The notes below the pieces were generated by a model. It saw nothing but the letters and a program-made list of their open reading frames with translations. It searched no databases and had not been told where the DNA came from. The position numbers and the translations under genes are program-made. A DNA stretch of 64,000 nt from an uncultured Lachnospiraceae bacterium (GTDB taxonomy: Bacteria > Bacillota > Clostridia > Lachnospirales > Lachnospiraceae), in assembly GCA_900550285.1 (NCBI GenBank), contig URRW01000005.1, positions 40,667 to 104,666 on the forward strand, given 5' to 3'. Positions 42,252-51,135 of this stretch are shown piece by piece (positions within the stretch are counted from its first letter, which is position 1; the number at the start of each line of letters is the position of its first letter).

Positions 42252-43916
42252 TTAAATCAATTTTTCAATCTCTGCATTCACGCGCTCCCTGAGCCCGGTC
42301 AGCCACGCGCTGTCCTTCGGATACTTTTTAAAGGTAATGGGTTCGTCCAGACCTTCCGCAATGATCTCGCACACCCGCTCGCGCCCTGCAAGCGCTTCCA
42401 GAAGCTCCAGCGCGCGGACATCCTGCATCGCCTCATAAAGCACCATCAGACGTACCGATTCTTCCGGCATACCGCCCTCTCCCGGATATACGAGGAACGA
42501 GTCCCCGGAAGGGAATACACTGCCCGCAGCCGTCTCCGCGTAAGGATTGATATGCTTTTTGGAATACTGCGTATTATAAAAATTAAAGCCCCAATGCAGA
42601 AAGCCTGCGATCTGGTACAAATACAGCTGCACACCAAGGATTCTCGTGCGTGCCGACGGCATCGCCATAAACCGGTTCGACACATCCTTCCACTGGGAAG
42701 TGCAGTAATAGGTCCAGAGCCCTTCCGCTTTTCTCTCCAAAAACGGCTCGATATGGTCGTTAGCGGGCGCAAACAGCTCTACCAGCCCCTTTTCATAAAA
42801 GAGCGGATCCGACAGGGCGTCGATCGTCTGAAAGCCCTCGATGTAAGGAAGCACGGTCTCCCGCGCCTTCTGATAGGATTCCAGATCCCTTTGCTCCGGC
42901 TCGTCGGAAATATGGAAAAATGTCCGCTCCTGCAGTCCCTCTTCCTTTAAAAATCCGGTCAGTGCAGTCAAATACTGCGCCAGAAATTCCACATATTCCC
43001 CGCTGTCTGCATCCGTTTCCCAGCCAAAGATCCTGCGGTATTCCCCGTTTTCCCATGCCATGATCTTAGGCGCGTGCTTTGCCCCCCACTGGGTAAACAG
43101 ATGCGCCATCTCGAAATGGGTGATCCCGTATTTTTCACAGAGCGCGATCCAGCGTTTCAGATCCGCAAAATCAAACGAATAGTGTCCGCCCTCTTTTACG
43201 ATCTTTACAAGCTGCACCGTCGTGCGCTCGCCGCCCACCTCCGTGTCCAGCGCCGGGGTCACGACGGGAGTCAGTATCGTGTTGATGCCTCTGGACGCAT
43301 AACAGCGGATAAAGTTTTCCAGAATCTGCCAATGCTCCTCGCTGAATGCCTCCACATGATAATAATCTGCCAGACAGTCGGCATGAAACCATTCCGTATG
43401 CAAAAGCTTCTGCTCCGGCAGCTCTGCGTCCGCCACATGCAGGCAGAGCGTCACCTGTTTTTCCTGCGTTTCTGCCCCATTCTCCCTGTAAAAGCGCACA
43501 ATGATCTCTGCGTCACCGCAAAACTCCGTTTCTGCCGCCGCATCCAGCCACAGGCTGCGCCACTGTCCCGGCACATCCTGAACCGCATATGCGCCGTCTG
43601 CCATATCGGGATCGCGCAAAAGATCCGGGAACAGCCCCGGCGCCGTCCGCAGGTAATTGTCGTCCTGATGCGCATGGCACGGATAGGAGGAGGGGACAAG
43701 CTCCACAAGGCGCAGGCGCGTCCGGATCCCCTCCGGCGCATCCACCGTTACCTTCCAGTTTTTTCTTTCGTCCGGATTTCCCCAGTACGCCACGACTGCT
43801 GAAACCGTCTCCCCCTTCAGCGCCGAAATGCGCAGGCTTTCTGCCCCGGCAGGCTCCTCGTCCGGAAATACCTTTGCCAGACTGTCTGTGATTTTCAAAT
43901 CCAGTGTACCCATCAT
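42252..43916 (-). CDS. DUF4091 domain protein, probable glycosidase
   Basis: The 554-residue protein has an N-terminal beta domain (about 1-165) and a C-terminal TIM-barrel-like DUF4091 region. The latter includes HTEWFHADCLADYYHVEAFS near 175-195, FFHISDEPEQ near 330-340 with the acidic pair expected at an active site, and LWTYYCTSQW near 403. DUF4091 proteins are uncharacterised glycoside-hydrolase-like enzymes. No signal peptide. The start ATG at 43916 follows GAGAGG. It is a lone minus-strand gene between a terminator and the toxin-antitoxin pair. Confidence 0.78.
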   Translation of the reverse strand: MMGTLDLKITDSLAKVFPDEEPAGAESLRISALKGETVSAVVAYWGNPDERKNWKVTVDAPEGIRTRLRLVELVPSSYPCHAHQDDNYLRTAPGLFPDLLRDPDMADGAYAVQDVPGQWRSLWLDAAAETEFCGDAEIIVRFYRENGAETQEKQVTLCLHVADAELPEQKLLHTEWFHADCLADYYHVEAFSEEHWQILENFIRCYASRGINTILTPVVTPALDTEVGGERTTVQLVKIVKEGGHYSFDFADLKRWIALCEKYGITHFEMAHLFTQWGAKHAPKIMAWENGEYRRIFGWETDADSGEYVEFLAQYLTALTGFLKEEGLQERTFFHISDEPEQRDLESYQKARETVLPYIEGFQTIDALSDPLFYEKGLVELFAPANDHIEPFLERKAEGLWTYYCTSQWKDVSNRFMAMPSARTRILGVQLYLYQIAGFLHWGFNFYNTQYSKKHINPYAETAAGSVFPSGDSFLVYPGEGGMPEESVRLMVLYEAMQDVRALELLEALAGRERVCEIIAEGLDEPITFKKYPKDSAWLTGLRERVNAEIEKLI

Positions 43917-44033
43917 AAACCTCTCTTTTTTCGATTGAATTCGGTACAAAAAAGCCGTCTGCTTTCATATACCACAAAAAGAAGTATACCGCAGCGCAGG
44001 ACATACCGTCAACGCCATTCCTGCTTCTCTCAT

Positions 44034-44312
44034 TCAGCAAAAAAGGTCTGCATGTGTACCCGTATCAACCAGTGTTAAAGTCAAAATATCATTTTCCACC
44101 AAATACACCAATAACCAATCCGGCTGGATATGGCATTCCCGGAATCCTTTATAATTTCCTTTTAATTCATGATCCCTGTATTTTTCTTCCAACGGAATCC
44201 CGCTTAGCAGTTTTTCGACAACATCATCCATAAGTCCAAGATCTAAGCCTCTTTTTCTGGCAAGCTTCAAAGACTTTTTAAACTTTCCTGTCAGAACCAG
44301 CTTATATCTCAT
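44034..44312 (-). CDS. YafQ/RelE-type toxin
   Basis: This 92-residue protein belongs to the YafQ branch of RelE mRNA interferases: a basic N-terminus (RYKLVLTGKFKKSLKLARKR), DHELKGNYKGFRECHIQPDW near 48-67 and a C-terminal LVDTGTHADLF, where the His acts in cleavage. Such toxins cut mRNA on the ribosome when the antitoxin is lost. It overlaps the antitoxin gene by 4 bp. The expected length is about 90 residues, so it appears intact. Confidence 0.92.
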   Translation of the reverse strand: MRYKLVLTGKFKKSLKLARKRGLDLGLMDDVVEKLLSGIPLEEKYRDHELKGNYKGFRECHIQPDWLLVYLVENDILTLTLVDTGTHADLFC

Positions 44313-44581
44313 ACTTCCAGATCCTCTAAGGCTTCCGAAAAGCTGCTGTATTTTTTTGTTTCGCTGTCTCTGCTGATCCTTTTTGCCTCTTCCATTGCCG
44401 CAAGCACTTCCGGTTTATACTTCGGCATTTCTACTGCAAAGGGCAGACCGCCTCTTAAAACACACTGTCTCAAAAAGATATTCATTGCACTGGACATATC
44501 CATTCCAAGCTGACTGAATAATTCCGCCGCCTGTCTCTTTAGCTCTTCATCTATCCTTACCTGTGTCGGTACTGTTGCCAT
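44309..44581 (-). CDS. DinJ/RelB-type antitoxin
   Basis: The 90-residue antitoxin starts with a ribbon-helix-helix DNA-binding domain (TQVRIDEELKRQAAELFSQL, then GMDMSSAMNIFLRQCV) and ends with a flexible acidic tail that should wrap the toxin. It represses its own promoter together with the toxin in known systems. AGGAG precedes the ATG. The pair has its own strong promoter and forms a type II module. Confidence 0.92.
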   Translation of the reverse strand: MATVPTQVRIDEELKRQAAELFSQLGMDMSSAMNIFLRQCVLRGGLPFAVEMPKYKPEVLAAMEEAKRISRDSETKKYSSFSEALEDLEV

Positions 44582-44627
44582 AATATCACGCTCCTGTTTT
44601 TAATAGTATTCTTCCCTTTATGCCCAT

Positions 44628-44656
44628 ATAATATTACAATAAATTTACATTGTCAA
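44628..44656 (-). promoter_or_regulatory. Promoter of the toxin-antitoxin operon
   Basis: On the minus strand a perfect TTGACA (44651-44656) and TATTAT (44628-44633) are separated by 17 bp in an AT-rich stretch, 47 bp before the antitoxin start. Confidence 0.75.
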
Positions 44657-44676
44657 TCATTTGCGTAATATATCTC

Positions 44677-44868
44677 CTACACAAACAGGCTGCACCCCTG
44701 CCTCCGGAAATACTCGATCTTCTCATCCAGAAGCTTCTCCTCCACGCCCAGCTTTTCCGCAAGGCAGCTTTTGCACAAAAACTGCTTTGCGCCCCGGTTT
44801 ACGAACTTCCGGTACGCGCTTTCATCCAGCCGCACAAGCTCCCTGCCGCACGCCATGCACTGTGACAT
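44677..44868 (-). CDS. Small zinc-ribbon protein
   Basis: The 63-residue protein has two CxxC knuckles (CMACGRE at 4-10 and CKSCLAE near 32-38), enough to bind one zinc ion, followed by a helical tail. I do not recognise a named family; similar short zinc-ribbon proteins occur beside diverse genes in Clostridia. The start codon overlaps the GH27 stop (TAATG), so it is translated from the galactosidase mRNA. Confidence 0.75.
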   Translation of the reverse strand: MSQCMACGRELVRLDESAYRKFVNRGAKQFLCKSCLAEKLGVEEKLLDEKIEYFRRQGCSLFV

Positions 44869-45998
44869 TACAGCTTCACGACCTTTCCGCGGTAAACGGC
44901 GCAGTCGAAGGGCTCAAGCTCCTTACGCAGCGTTGCGTTGGGCACGTTCCGCTCTTCGCCCGTCCAGACCTCTTTTAAATGAAGCGTCCTTTTGGTACTC
45001 AGAGGAAGCCCCAGCTCATCCAGATTTAAGTTGACGGTCGTTTTTTTATCGCTCATATTAAAAAGCCCGATCGCCAGATCGCCGTTGGAAAGCTGTCTTG
45101 AATACAAAACCACGTCCTCGCCCGACCAGATGCCTGTCAGGCGCACCGGCTGGCGGCAGAGCGGATCCTGATTAATCGCGATCATCTCGGGATTCATCAA
45201 AATATCCTTTGTCGCCTGATTCATGTTCCGGATGTCGCAGCCGATCATCAGCGGGGAGCCCAGAAGCGCCCAGATCGAATAATGGGTTTTGTACTGCACA
45301 TCGGTGCAGCCTGCAAGCCCCACATTTCCTTTGCCGTACATGCCGACCACAAGCATATCCATATCGTTGAAGCAGCCCACGCCGTTGAACGGATGCAGCT
45401 TTTCCTGCTGCTTTGTCAGATCCTTGATGGATTCCCACGTATCAAAAATATCCCCCGTGGAGCGCCACATGCTGGCTCCCGTTTCCTTGATCCACTCGTG
45501 AGTCTCGTCCGCGCCCCACGAGCAGGCGGAAAACAGGATGTCCCTGCCGCAGTTTTCCAGCGCAAGCCCCATGCGGCGGTACAGATATTTGCCCGGAATG
45601 ATCGGGCTGTGGTAGCAGTAGTCATACTTTAAAAAGTCCACGCCCCACTCCGCAAATGTCTCCGCATCCACAAACTCATGCTCAAAGCTGCCCGGATAGC
45701 CCGCGCACGTCAGATTTCCGGCGCAGGAATACATGCCGAATTTCAGCCCTTTGGAATGGACGTAATCCGCAACCGCTTTCATGCCGTGGGGAAATTTCTC
45801 CGGATCTGCCACAAGGCGGCCGTTTTCATCCCGTTCCCTCAAAGACCAGCAGTCGTCGATAACAAGGTATTCATAGCCCTTTTCCAAAAGCCCCTCGTCA
45901 ACCATCGCGTCCGCCGTCTCCATAATCAGCTGCTCACTGATATTTTCTCCAAATGTGTTCCAGCTGTTCCAGCCCATAGGGGGCGTTAATTTTACCAT
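44868..45998 (-). CDS. Alpha-galactosidase, GH27
   Basis: The 376-residue enzyme removes terminal alpha-galactose from oligosaccharides such as raffinose-type sugars or host glycans. The family N-terminus TPPMGWNSWNTFGENI, YLVIDDCW near 44-51, the nucleophile Asp126 (FLKYDYC) and acid/base Asp183 (STGDIFD) are all present. A beta-sandwich domain ends the protein. No signal peptide, so it acts on imported substrate. GAGGAGG precedes the ATG. The divergent AraC regulator next to it is the likely controller. Confidence 0.93.
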   Translation of the reverse strand: MVKLTPPMGWNSWNTFGENISEQLIMETADAMVDEGLLEKGYEYLVIDDCWSLRERDENGRLVADPEKFPHGMKAVADYVHSKGLKFGMYSCAGNLTCAGYPGSFEHEFVDAETFAEWGVDFLKYDYCYHSPIIPGKYLYRRMGLALENCGRDILFSACSWGADETHEWIKETGASMWRSTGDIFDTWESIKDLTKQQEKLHPFNGVGCFNDMDMLVVGMYGKGNVGLAGCTDVQYKTHYSIWALLGSPLMIGCDIRNMNQATKDILMNPEMIAINQDPLCRQPVRLTGIWSGEDVVLYSRQLSNGDLAIGLFNMSDKKTTVNLNLDELGLPLSTKRTLHLKEVWTGEERNVPNATLRKELEPFDCAVYRGKVVKL

Positions 45999-46033
45999 AA
46001 TGCTTGACCTCCTCTTCGTTTTCAGGTATGGTC

Positions 46034-46062
46034 ATTATAATATGGAATTTTCGTTCTTTTCC
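46034..46062 (-). promoter_or_regulatory. Promoter of the GH27 gene
   Basis: A perfect -10 (TATAAT, 46034-46039 on the minus strand) with a weak TGGAAA -35 (46057-46062) at 17 bp. The weak -35 fits activation by the divergent AraC protein. A second TATAAT is readable on the plus strand at 46036-46041, so the two promoters may overlap. Confidence 0.55.
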
Positions 46063-46114
46063 ATGCTGTTTTGTTGCAAAAGCATGGATTATCATGTCAA
46101 AAGGAGGAGCTTTC

Positions 46115-46930
46115 ATGACTGTTTTTTCAGAAGCCTTTTCCCTTGCGCCTGCCTTAAACCTGTGCGGCACGGGACGGCAGGACTGCCGGGATCTCCATGC
46201 GTGGGGGCCGGGCGTGCGTCCCATCTACATCATCCATCATGTCCTGCGCGGAAAGGGCTTTCTGGAAACCCGGAAAATGCGCTTTTCCATTTCCGCCGGG
46301 GAAAGCTTTCTCATCTGTCCCTATGAAACGGTCTGGTACTATCCCGATCCTGCCGATCCGTGGGAATACACATGGGTGGAATTTGACGGCGCAGAAGCTG
46401 CCGCGCTCCTGCAGGAATGCGCCATGTCCCCCGCTTCCCCGGTATGTCCGCCATTTACGGACACGCCGCTTGCCGCTGTTTTTGACCGGCTCCAGAAAAT
46501 CGACATTTACCGCAAAAACCGCGCCGAGGCGCAGGGGCTTCTGCGCGCGATTCTCGGTATTTATGCGGACGGCTTTCCTGCCTCTGCCCAGTCCATCCCG
46601 CAGGAAAACGAGCTGTTATCCACAGCCATCCGGCTTATCCGCACCAATTATCACCATTCCTCCTTTACTGCCGACAGGCTCTGCCAGATGCTCGGCGTCA
46701 GCCGCAGCACGCTTTACCGCATTTTTCAAAAAGAGCTGTCAGCCGCACCCAGCCGGTTCCTTACGGACTTCCGGCTGCGTCAGGCAGAACAGCTCCTTTC
46801 CGGGGGAAGCGCCGTCAAGACGACCGCGCTCTCCTGCGGATTTTCCGACCCTTTTTATTTTTCAAGGCTGTTCCATAAGGAAATGGGGATTTCTCCCAGC
46901 GAATACCGGAAGCGGCACGGAAAGGCATGA
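46115..46930 (+). CDS. AraC-family regulator
   Basis: The 271-residue regulator has an N-terminal cupin sugar-sensing domain (about 20-130: HAWGPGVRPIYIIHHVLRGK and FLICPYETVWYYPDPADPW) and two C-terminal helix-turn-helix units, the first at TADRLCQMLGVSRSTLYRIF near 187-206 and the second ending in GFSDPFYFSRLFHKEMGISP. It is transcribed away from the GH27 gene, and probably activates it in response to a galactoside. The ATG at 46115 follows AGGAGG by 6 nt; longer starts lack a ribosome site. Confidence 0.92.
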   Translation: MTVFSEAFSLAPALNLCGTGRQDCRDLHAWGPGVRPIYIIHHVLRGKGFLETRKMRFSISAGESFLICPYETVWYYPDPADPWEYTWVEFDGAEAAALLQECAMSPASPVCPPFTDTPLAAVFDRLQKIDIYRKNRAEAQGLLRAILGIYADGFPASAQSIPQENELLSTAIRLIRTNYHHSSFTADRLCQMLGVSRSTLYRIFQKELSAAPSRFLTDFRLRQAEQLLSGGSAVKTTALSCGFSDPFYFSRLFHKEMGISPSEYRKRHGKA

Positions 46931-46942
46931 CGCTGTACAGCT

Positions 46943-48256
46943 TTACCGCTTCCTGTTATTTTCATTTTCTTCCCTGCTTACAGAACCTTTCGCCTGCCCC
47001 TCGTCCAGTATCCGGTTCATCAGCGTCCCTATCCCTGCGATCAGTCCCAGCACTCCTCCCCCTATAAATAACGGCGCTATTCCTGTATACACTACCACTC
47101 CGCTTACGAGAAACGAAGTGACAGGCATTGCCGCTGCTGAAACTGCGGAAAAAATACTGCCTGCCCGGGCAAGATATGCCTTCTCCGTCTGCTTCACAAA
47201 TTCCACGCTCACAAGCGCGCTTCCCAATGCTACCGTGTAACCCAGAATCCCTCCGAATACGACGACGCTTATACACATGAGCCACCGGTTTCCGTAAACT
47301 GGCTCAAACACGATCAGCCCAATATAGAAAATACCGATTCCCAAGCCGGTCAAAAACAGAATGATCCTTTCTGCAATGTGTTTCTGAAGCATCGGAAACG
47401 TAAAAGATCCCAGCATCATTCCCAATGTCACAACGATTCCAAAAAGGGAAAGGACTTCCGCCCCGCCTCTCAGAATTTCATCTGCCAGCGGAGCCTGAAG
47501 GCTGTTAAACGGCACAAGCGCCATATTCAAAAACAGACCGATTCCCGTAATATAAAGAATTACCTTGTTATGCGCCACATAACGGATCCCTTCTTTTAAA
47601 GTTCCCGCATATTCCTTTACATCGAATCTTTCTTTTGCAATATGCTCCTCTTTTACACCCACGGTCAGAATAATTCCGGCAGACAGTATAAATGTCGCCA
47701 CGTCTATATAAATCGCCCCGGCAGTTCCGATCAATGCTACGATTCCTCCCGCCGCCGCTATTCCGATCAGCTGGACTGCCTATGATAACGTGGATTGTAA
47801 GGACATCCCGTATTCATAATATTCCCGATCCAGAACAAGCGGCGTCAGCGCGGTGTTTGCCGGACCTCGAAACGCCTCTGCCGTGGAAATCGTCAGCGTT
47901 GTAATTACCAGCATCCATACCTCTAAAAATCCCATCAGATAGGCACTTGCCACAAACGCCACACAAATGGCACGGAGCAGATCCGTCGCTATCATGACAT
48001 TTTTCTTTTTGCGCCCCTCGACCCACGCGCCTGCAAATGCTGCAACCAGGACAGAGGGCAGATTATTCAGTCCAAAAATGATTGCCGACCATGCGGCGTT
48101 TCCCGTGATTTCATAAATCACCCATGTATATGCTACTGCATCGATCGAATCGCCAAAACGGTTGATCAGTGAAGCAGCGATCACTTTGCAATATTCTTTC
48201 TGCCGGAAAATATCCCGATAGCCAATGCCAGTTTCCTTGCTCTTTTTTATTTTCAT
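46943..48256 (-). pseudogene. MFS transporter broken by an in-frame amber codon
   Basis: The reading frame encodes a 12-helix MFS exporter of the MefA/EntS-like type (about 437 codons), but codon 159 is TAG (47780-47782). Both sides stay in the same frame and match one continuous protein: SLQSTLS, stop, then AVQLIGIAAAGG. A CAG to TAG change would explain it. Helix 1 to 5 features (NRFGDSIDAVAYTWVIYEIT, PSVLVAAFAGAWVEGRKKK) and the C-half appear well kept, so the mutation is recent, or the gene is read through. No TAG-suppressing tRNA is seen here. A substrate cannot be inferred. Confidence 0.85.
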
Positions 48257-48352
48257 ATATTTCCCATCCTTACCACCCCTAACACATCCTGCTAAAAAAT
48301 CCTCGTTTCCTGCACGAACGGCATCCTAAGCCGCATGAAAAGTTGGAAATCC

Positions 48353-49093
48353 TTATACATAATGAATATTGATCGACCCAAATGACGTATCCGCGTCAAT
48401 CGTCATCTCGTTTTCCCCATTTGGATCCGGCTCGCCATACTCCCTTATGCTTCCAAAGGTGGAATCCTGCGTGCAGGTCACATTCCAGCTTTTCGGCACA
48501 TACAGCTCTATACTGCCAAATGATGTATCTGCGTTGACATGTACTTTTCCCCCGCTCAGTAAAGGGCTGTCCTGAAAATAAACCTCCAGCTTTCCAAAAT
48601 CGGTGTTCAGGTTTACTGCTGAAAGGTTCTCACACTGCAGATACTTCGCCGCCGACGCAAAGCTCAAATCGCAGTTGACCACTTTTTTCCCGTCTTCCCC
48701 GGCCGATTCACTGTAATCCTCAAGGCAGCTGTCCGCGCCCGGCTGTTTTGGTATGTTCACATTGATCGTAAAATCTTTCATCCTGCTCCTCCTTGGAAAA
48801 AGCATATTCAGCCCAATCGTTCCCAAAAGCGCCGCGCCCAGCACCGGCCACGGCGTCAGCTGCTCGATCTGCAAAAGCCTGTCGTTTACGATTGCCAGAA
48901 ACGCCAGTGAAAAAAGCGCCGTCCCCCAGTGCTTTTTCCACAGCGAGCTGACCGCAAGCGCTGCCAGAACCGCCGATACGATCAGCTCCCAGAACGAAAA
49001 GGCTTCCCCGAACACTCCCAGCCTGTCCGCGATCAGCGCGCCCGCCGCCAGCAAAAACAAAATTCCCCAGAACATATTTTTTTTCGACTTCAT
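48353..49093 (-). CDS. LiaF-like membrane protein
   Basis: The 246-residue protein has four membrane helices in the first 100 residues and a C-terminal beta-repeat domain (about 130-246) with three TDFG/TSFGS-type turns (NLNTDFGKLEVYF, NADTSFGSIELYV, DADTSFGSINIHY), typical of LiaF and the cell-wall-active antibiotic response family. LiaF inhibits the LiaRS envelope-stress system in Bacillus. Here the partner is a LytTR regulator overlapping by 4 bp upstream, not LiaRS. It may tune that regulator according to membrane state. Confidence 0.85.
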   Translation of the reverse strand: MKSKKNMFWGILFLLAAGALIADRLGVFGEAFSFWELIVSAVLAALAVSSLWKKHWGTALFSLAFLAIVNDRLLQIEQLTPWPVLGAALLGTIGLNMLFPRRSRMKDFTINVNIPKQPGADSCLEDYSESAGEDGKKVVNCDLSFASAAKYLQCENLSAVNLNTDFGKLEVYFQDSPLLSGGKVHVNADTSFGSIELYVPKSWNVTCTQDSTFGSIREYGEPDPNGENEMTIDADTSFGSINIHYV

Positions 49094-49551
49094 ATCTGTT
49101 TCCTCTTTTCTCCCATTCTTTCGATCAGGGCTTTATAATAGCTGCGGGACACATACACCTTTTTGATCGTCCCATAAAATTCCACCGCGCTCGCGGCGGT
49201 CAGGTTCCTCGTAATGGAATAAATGCCGTTTAAGTTCACGATCGCTGATTTTGAAATCCGCATAAAATAGCCCGGCAGGCTCTCTTCCAGCTGATACAGC
49301 TTATGATCCGCCTCGTACATTTTTTCCGCCGTATGCGCCCGTACCGATTTCCCTTCCGTTTCAAAAAACAGGATTTCCTTCAGCGGCACATAGTAGCTCG
49401 TTTCCCCGATCCTGAGCGCCATGCAGCTTTTTTCTTCCCCGCTTTCCGACGCTTCCTGCGAAAGCCGCAGGATGTGTTCCTCCACCCGCCTGCACCGGAT
49501 AACCACCTCGTCTTCCGTAAGCGACGGGTCTACCTCAATTCTCACTTTCAT
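49090..49551 (-). CDS. LytTR-family transcriptional regulator
   Basis: The 153-residue protein has a short N-terminal strand-helix part and a LytTR DNA-binding domain at about 45-148: YYVPLKEILFFETEGKSVRA, LYQLEESLPGYFMRISKSAI and VNLNGIYSITRN. It lacks a receiver domain, as do many small LytTR regulators paired with a membrane protein gene. It overlaps the LiaF-like gene by 4 bp. A direct repeat typical of LytTR binding sites lies just upstream of its promoter, pointing to autoregulation. Confidence 0.9.
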   Translation of the reverse strand: MKVRIEVDPSLTEDEVVIRCRRVEEHILRLSQEASESGEEKSCMALRIGETSYYVPLKEILFFETEGKSVRAHTAEKMYEADHKLYQLEESLPGYFMRISKSAIVNLNGIYSITRNLTAASAVEFYGTIKKVYVSRSYYKALIERMGEKRKQI

Positions 49552-49586
49552 ATCCCGTTCCTCTTCCTGTCCGTTCAGACACCTTT

Positions 49587-49614
49587 ATTATAGCGGATTG
49601 AAAGCGCGCTTCAA
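49587..49614 (-). promoter_or_regulatory. Promoter of the LytTR-LiaF operon
   Basis: A perfect TATAAT (49587-49592, minus strand) and TTGAAG (49609-49614) are separated by 16 bp, about 35 bp before the start codon. Confidence 0.7.
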
Positions 49615-49625
49615 CTGCTTTGGCG

Positions 49626-49654
49626 CAAGCGGTAAAAATATCGCCCCAAGCGGT
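49626..49654 (-). promoter_or_regulatory. LytTR-type direct repeat operator
   Basis: ACCGCTTG occurs twice on the minus strand (49626-49633 and 49647-49654), 21 bp from start to start. LytTR regulators bind two such half-sites two helical turns apart. The nearer copy ends 11 bp before the -35, the normal position for activation. Confidence 0.6.
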
Positions 49655-49664
49655 GCATCTTTCA

Positions 49665-49681
49665 GTGTGACCTCGTCACAC
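49665..49681. promoter_or_regulatory. 17-bp palindrome upstream of the CcdA-TlpA gene
   Basis: GTGTGAC-CTC-GTCACAC is a perfect 7+3+7 dyad, 86 bp before the ccdA-tlpA start. It may be an operator for that gene. No clear -35/-10 pair was found beside it. Confidence 0.4.
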
Positions 49682-49766
49682 TCGCGCGCCTTTTGTCTGG
49701 ACTTTACCGCCGGATCCATGTTAGGATGTAGCAAACAAACCGATTGGTTCAGAAAGGATTTTTTGC

Positions 49767-51119
49767 ATGAATTTCAACATCGAAACGAGCGTTTCTGCGC
49801 TCACCGTGTTCCTGCAGGGCGTCCTAAGCTTTTTCTCGCCCTGCGTCCTTCCTCTCATCCCGCTCTACGTCAGCTATTTTGCGGGCGGCGCCAAAAAAGT
49901 GGAGGCGGACGGGACTGTTACCTATCCCCGTAAAAAAGTAATGCTCAACACCCTGTTTTTCGTTCTGGGCATCAGCTTTACCTTCTTTCTTCTGGGTCTG
50001 GGCTTTACCGCGCTCGGAAAATTCTTTTCCGGAAACCGGATCTGGTTTGCCCGTTTCGGCGGCATCCTCATGATCCTTTTCGGGCTTTATCAGCTCGGCG
50101 TTTTCGGGCGCTCCGACAAGATCGAGCAGGAGCACCGGCTTCCCCTGCGGCTCGACCGCTTTGCCATGGGCCCGGTTCCCGCATTTCTGCTGGGCTTTAC
50201 GTTCAGCTTTGCGTGGACGCCCTGCGTCGGCCCGGCGCTGGGCAGCGTGCTTTTGATGGCAGGTTCCTCTGCCACGATGGGAAAGGGCTTTTTCCTGATC
50301 GGCGTATACACGCTGGGCTTCGTCCTGCCCTTTATCGCGGTCGGTCTTTTCACCGGCGCGGTGCTCGGCTTTTTCAAAAAATACCGCAATGTGGTTCGCT
50401 ATACCGTCAAGATCAGCGCTGTCCTGCTCATCCTCATGGGCTTCATGACGCTGACCGGATTTATGAACAACATGACCGGATACCTTTCCGGCATCGGAAA
50501 CGGCGCGGTATCCTCTCAGGAAACGGCGGCAGACGCTGAAACCAAAACGCCCGACGGCGGCACTTCTTCGCAGGCAGAGGAAAACAGCGGCAGCGAATCC
50601 ACCTCCCGGACAGACGAAACCGGCGCCAGCGAATCCGCCCCGTCCGATCCCGACGCGGTTCCCGCGCCCGATTTTACGCTTGTGGATCAGTATGGAAACG
50701 AGCACACCCTTTCCGACTATAAGGGCAAAACCGTATTTTTAAATTTCTGGGCGACCTGGTGCGAGCCCTGCCGTTCCGAAATGCCGGAAATACAGGCGCT
50801 CTACGAAAAGTACGGGGAAAATGAGGAAGACCTCGTCGTGCTCGGCGTGGCGACCCCGAATCTCGGGCAGGAAGGCTCTGCCGAGGACATCGCCGCCTTT
50901 CTGGAAGATCAGGGCTACACCTTCCCTACCGTCATGGATGAAACCGGCTTTATCTCTGCTATGTACGGCATTTCCGCCTACCCGACCACGTTCATGATCG
51001 ACGCAGACGGAAACGTGTACGGCTATGTGGCAAGCGCCCTGACCGGGGATATTATGGAAAGCATCGTACAGCAGACGATGGATTCTGTGACGGGAGAAAT
51101 AAAAACAGAGGAAGAATGA
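49767..51119 (+). CDS. CcdA-TlpA fusion, thiol-disulfide transfer protein
   Basis: The 450-residue protein joins an N-terminal six-helix CcdA domain (about 8-235) to a C-terminal thioredoxin-like TlpA domain (about 298-445) by a 60-residue acidic Ser/Glu linker. CcdA Cys26 (FFSPCVLPL) and Cys153 (WTPCVGPA), and the TlpA pair Cys332-Cys335 (WCEPC), are present, with YPTTF as the cis-proline loop. Electrons from cytosolic thioredoxin would cross the membrane to the outer domain for reduction of extracytoplasmic disulfides or methionine sulfoxides. AAAGGA precedes the ATG. Such fusions bypass a separate partner protein. Confidence 0.92.
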   Translation: MNFNIETSVSALTVFLQGVLSFFSPCVLPLIPLYVSYFAGGAKKVEADGTVTYPRKKVMLNTLFFVLGISFTFFLLGLGFTALGKFFSGNRIWFARFGGILMILFGLYQLGVFGRSDKIEQEHRLPLRLDRFAMGPVPAFLLGFTFSFAWTPCVGPALGSVLLMAGSSATMGKGFFLIGVYTLGFVLPFIAVGLFTGAVLGFFKKYRNVVRYTVKISAVLLILMGFMTLTGFMNNMTGYLSGIGNGAVSSQETAADAETKTPDGGTSSQAEENSGSESTSRTDETGASESAPSDPDAVPAPDFTLVDQYGNEHTLSDYKGKTVFLNFWATWCEPCRSEMPEIQALYEKYGENEEDLVVLGVATPNLGQEGSAEDIAAFLEDQGYTFPTVMDETGFISAMYGISAYPTTFMIDADGNVYGYVASALTGDIMESIVQQTMDSVTGEIKTEEE

Positions 51120-51135
51120 TCCTTCTTCCTCCATC

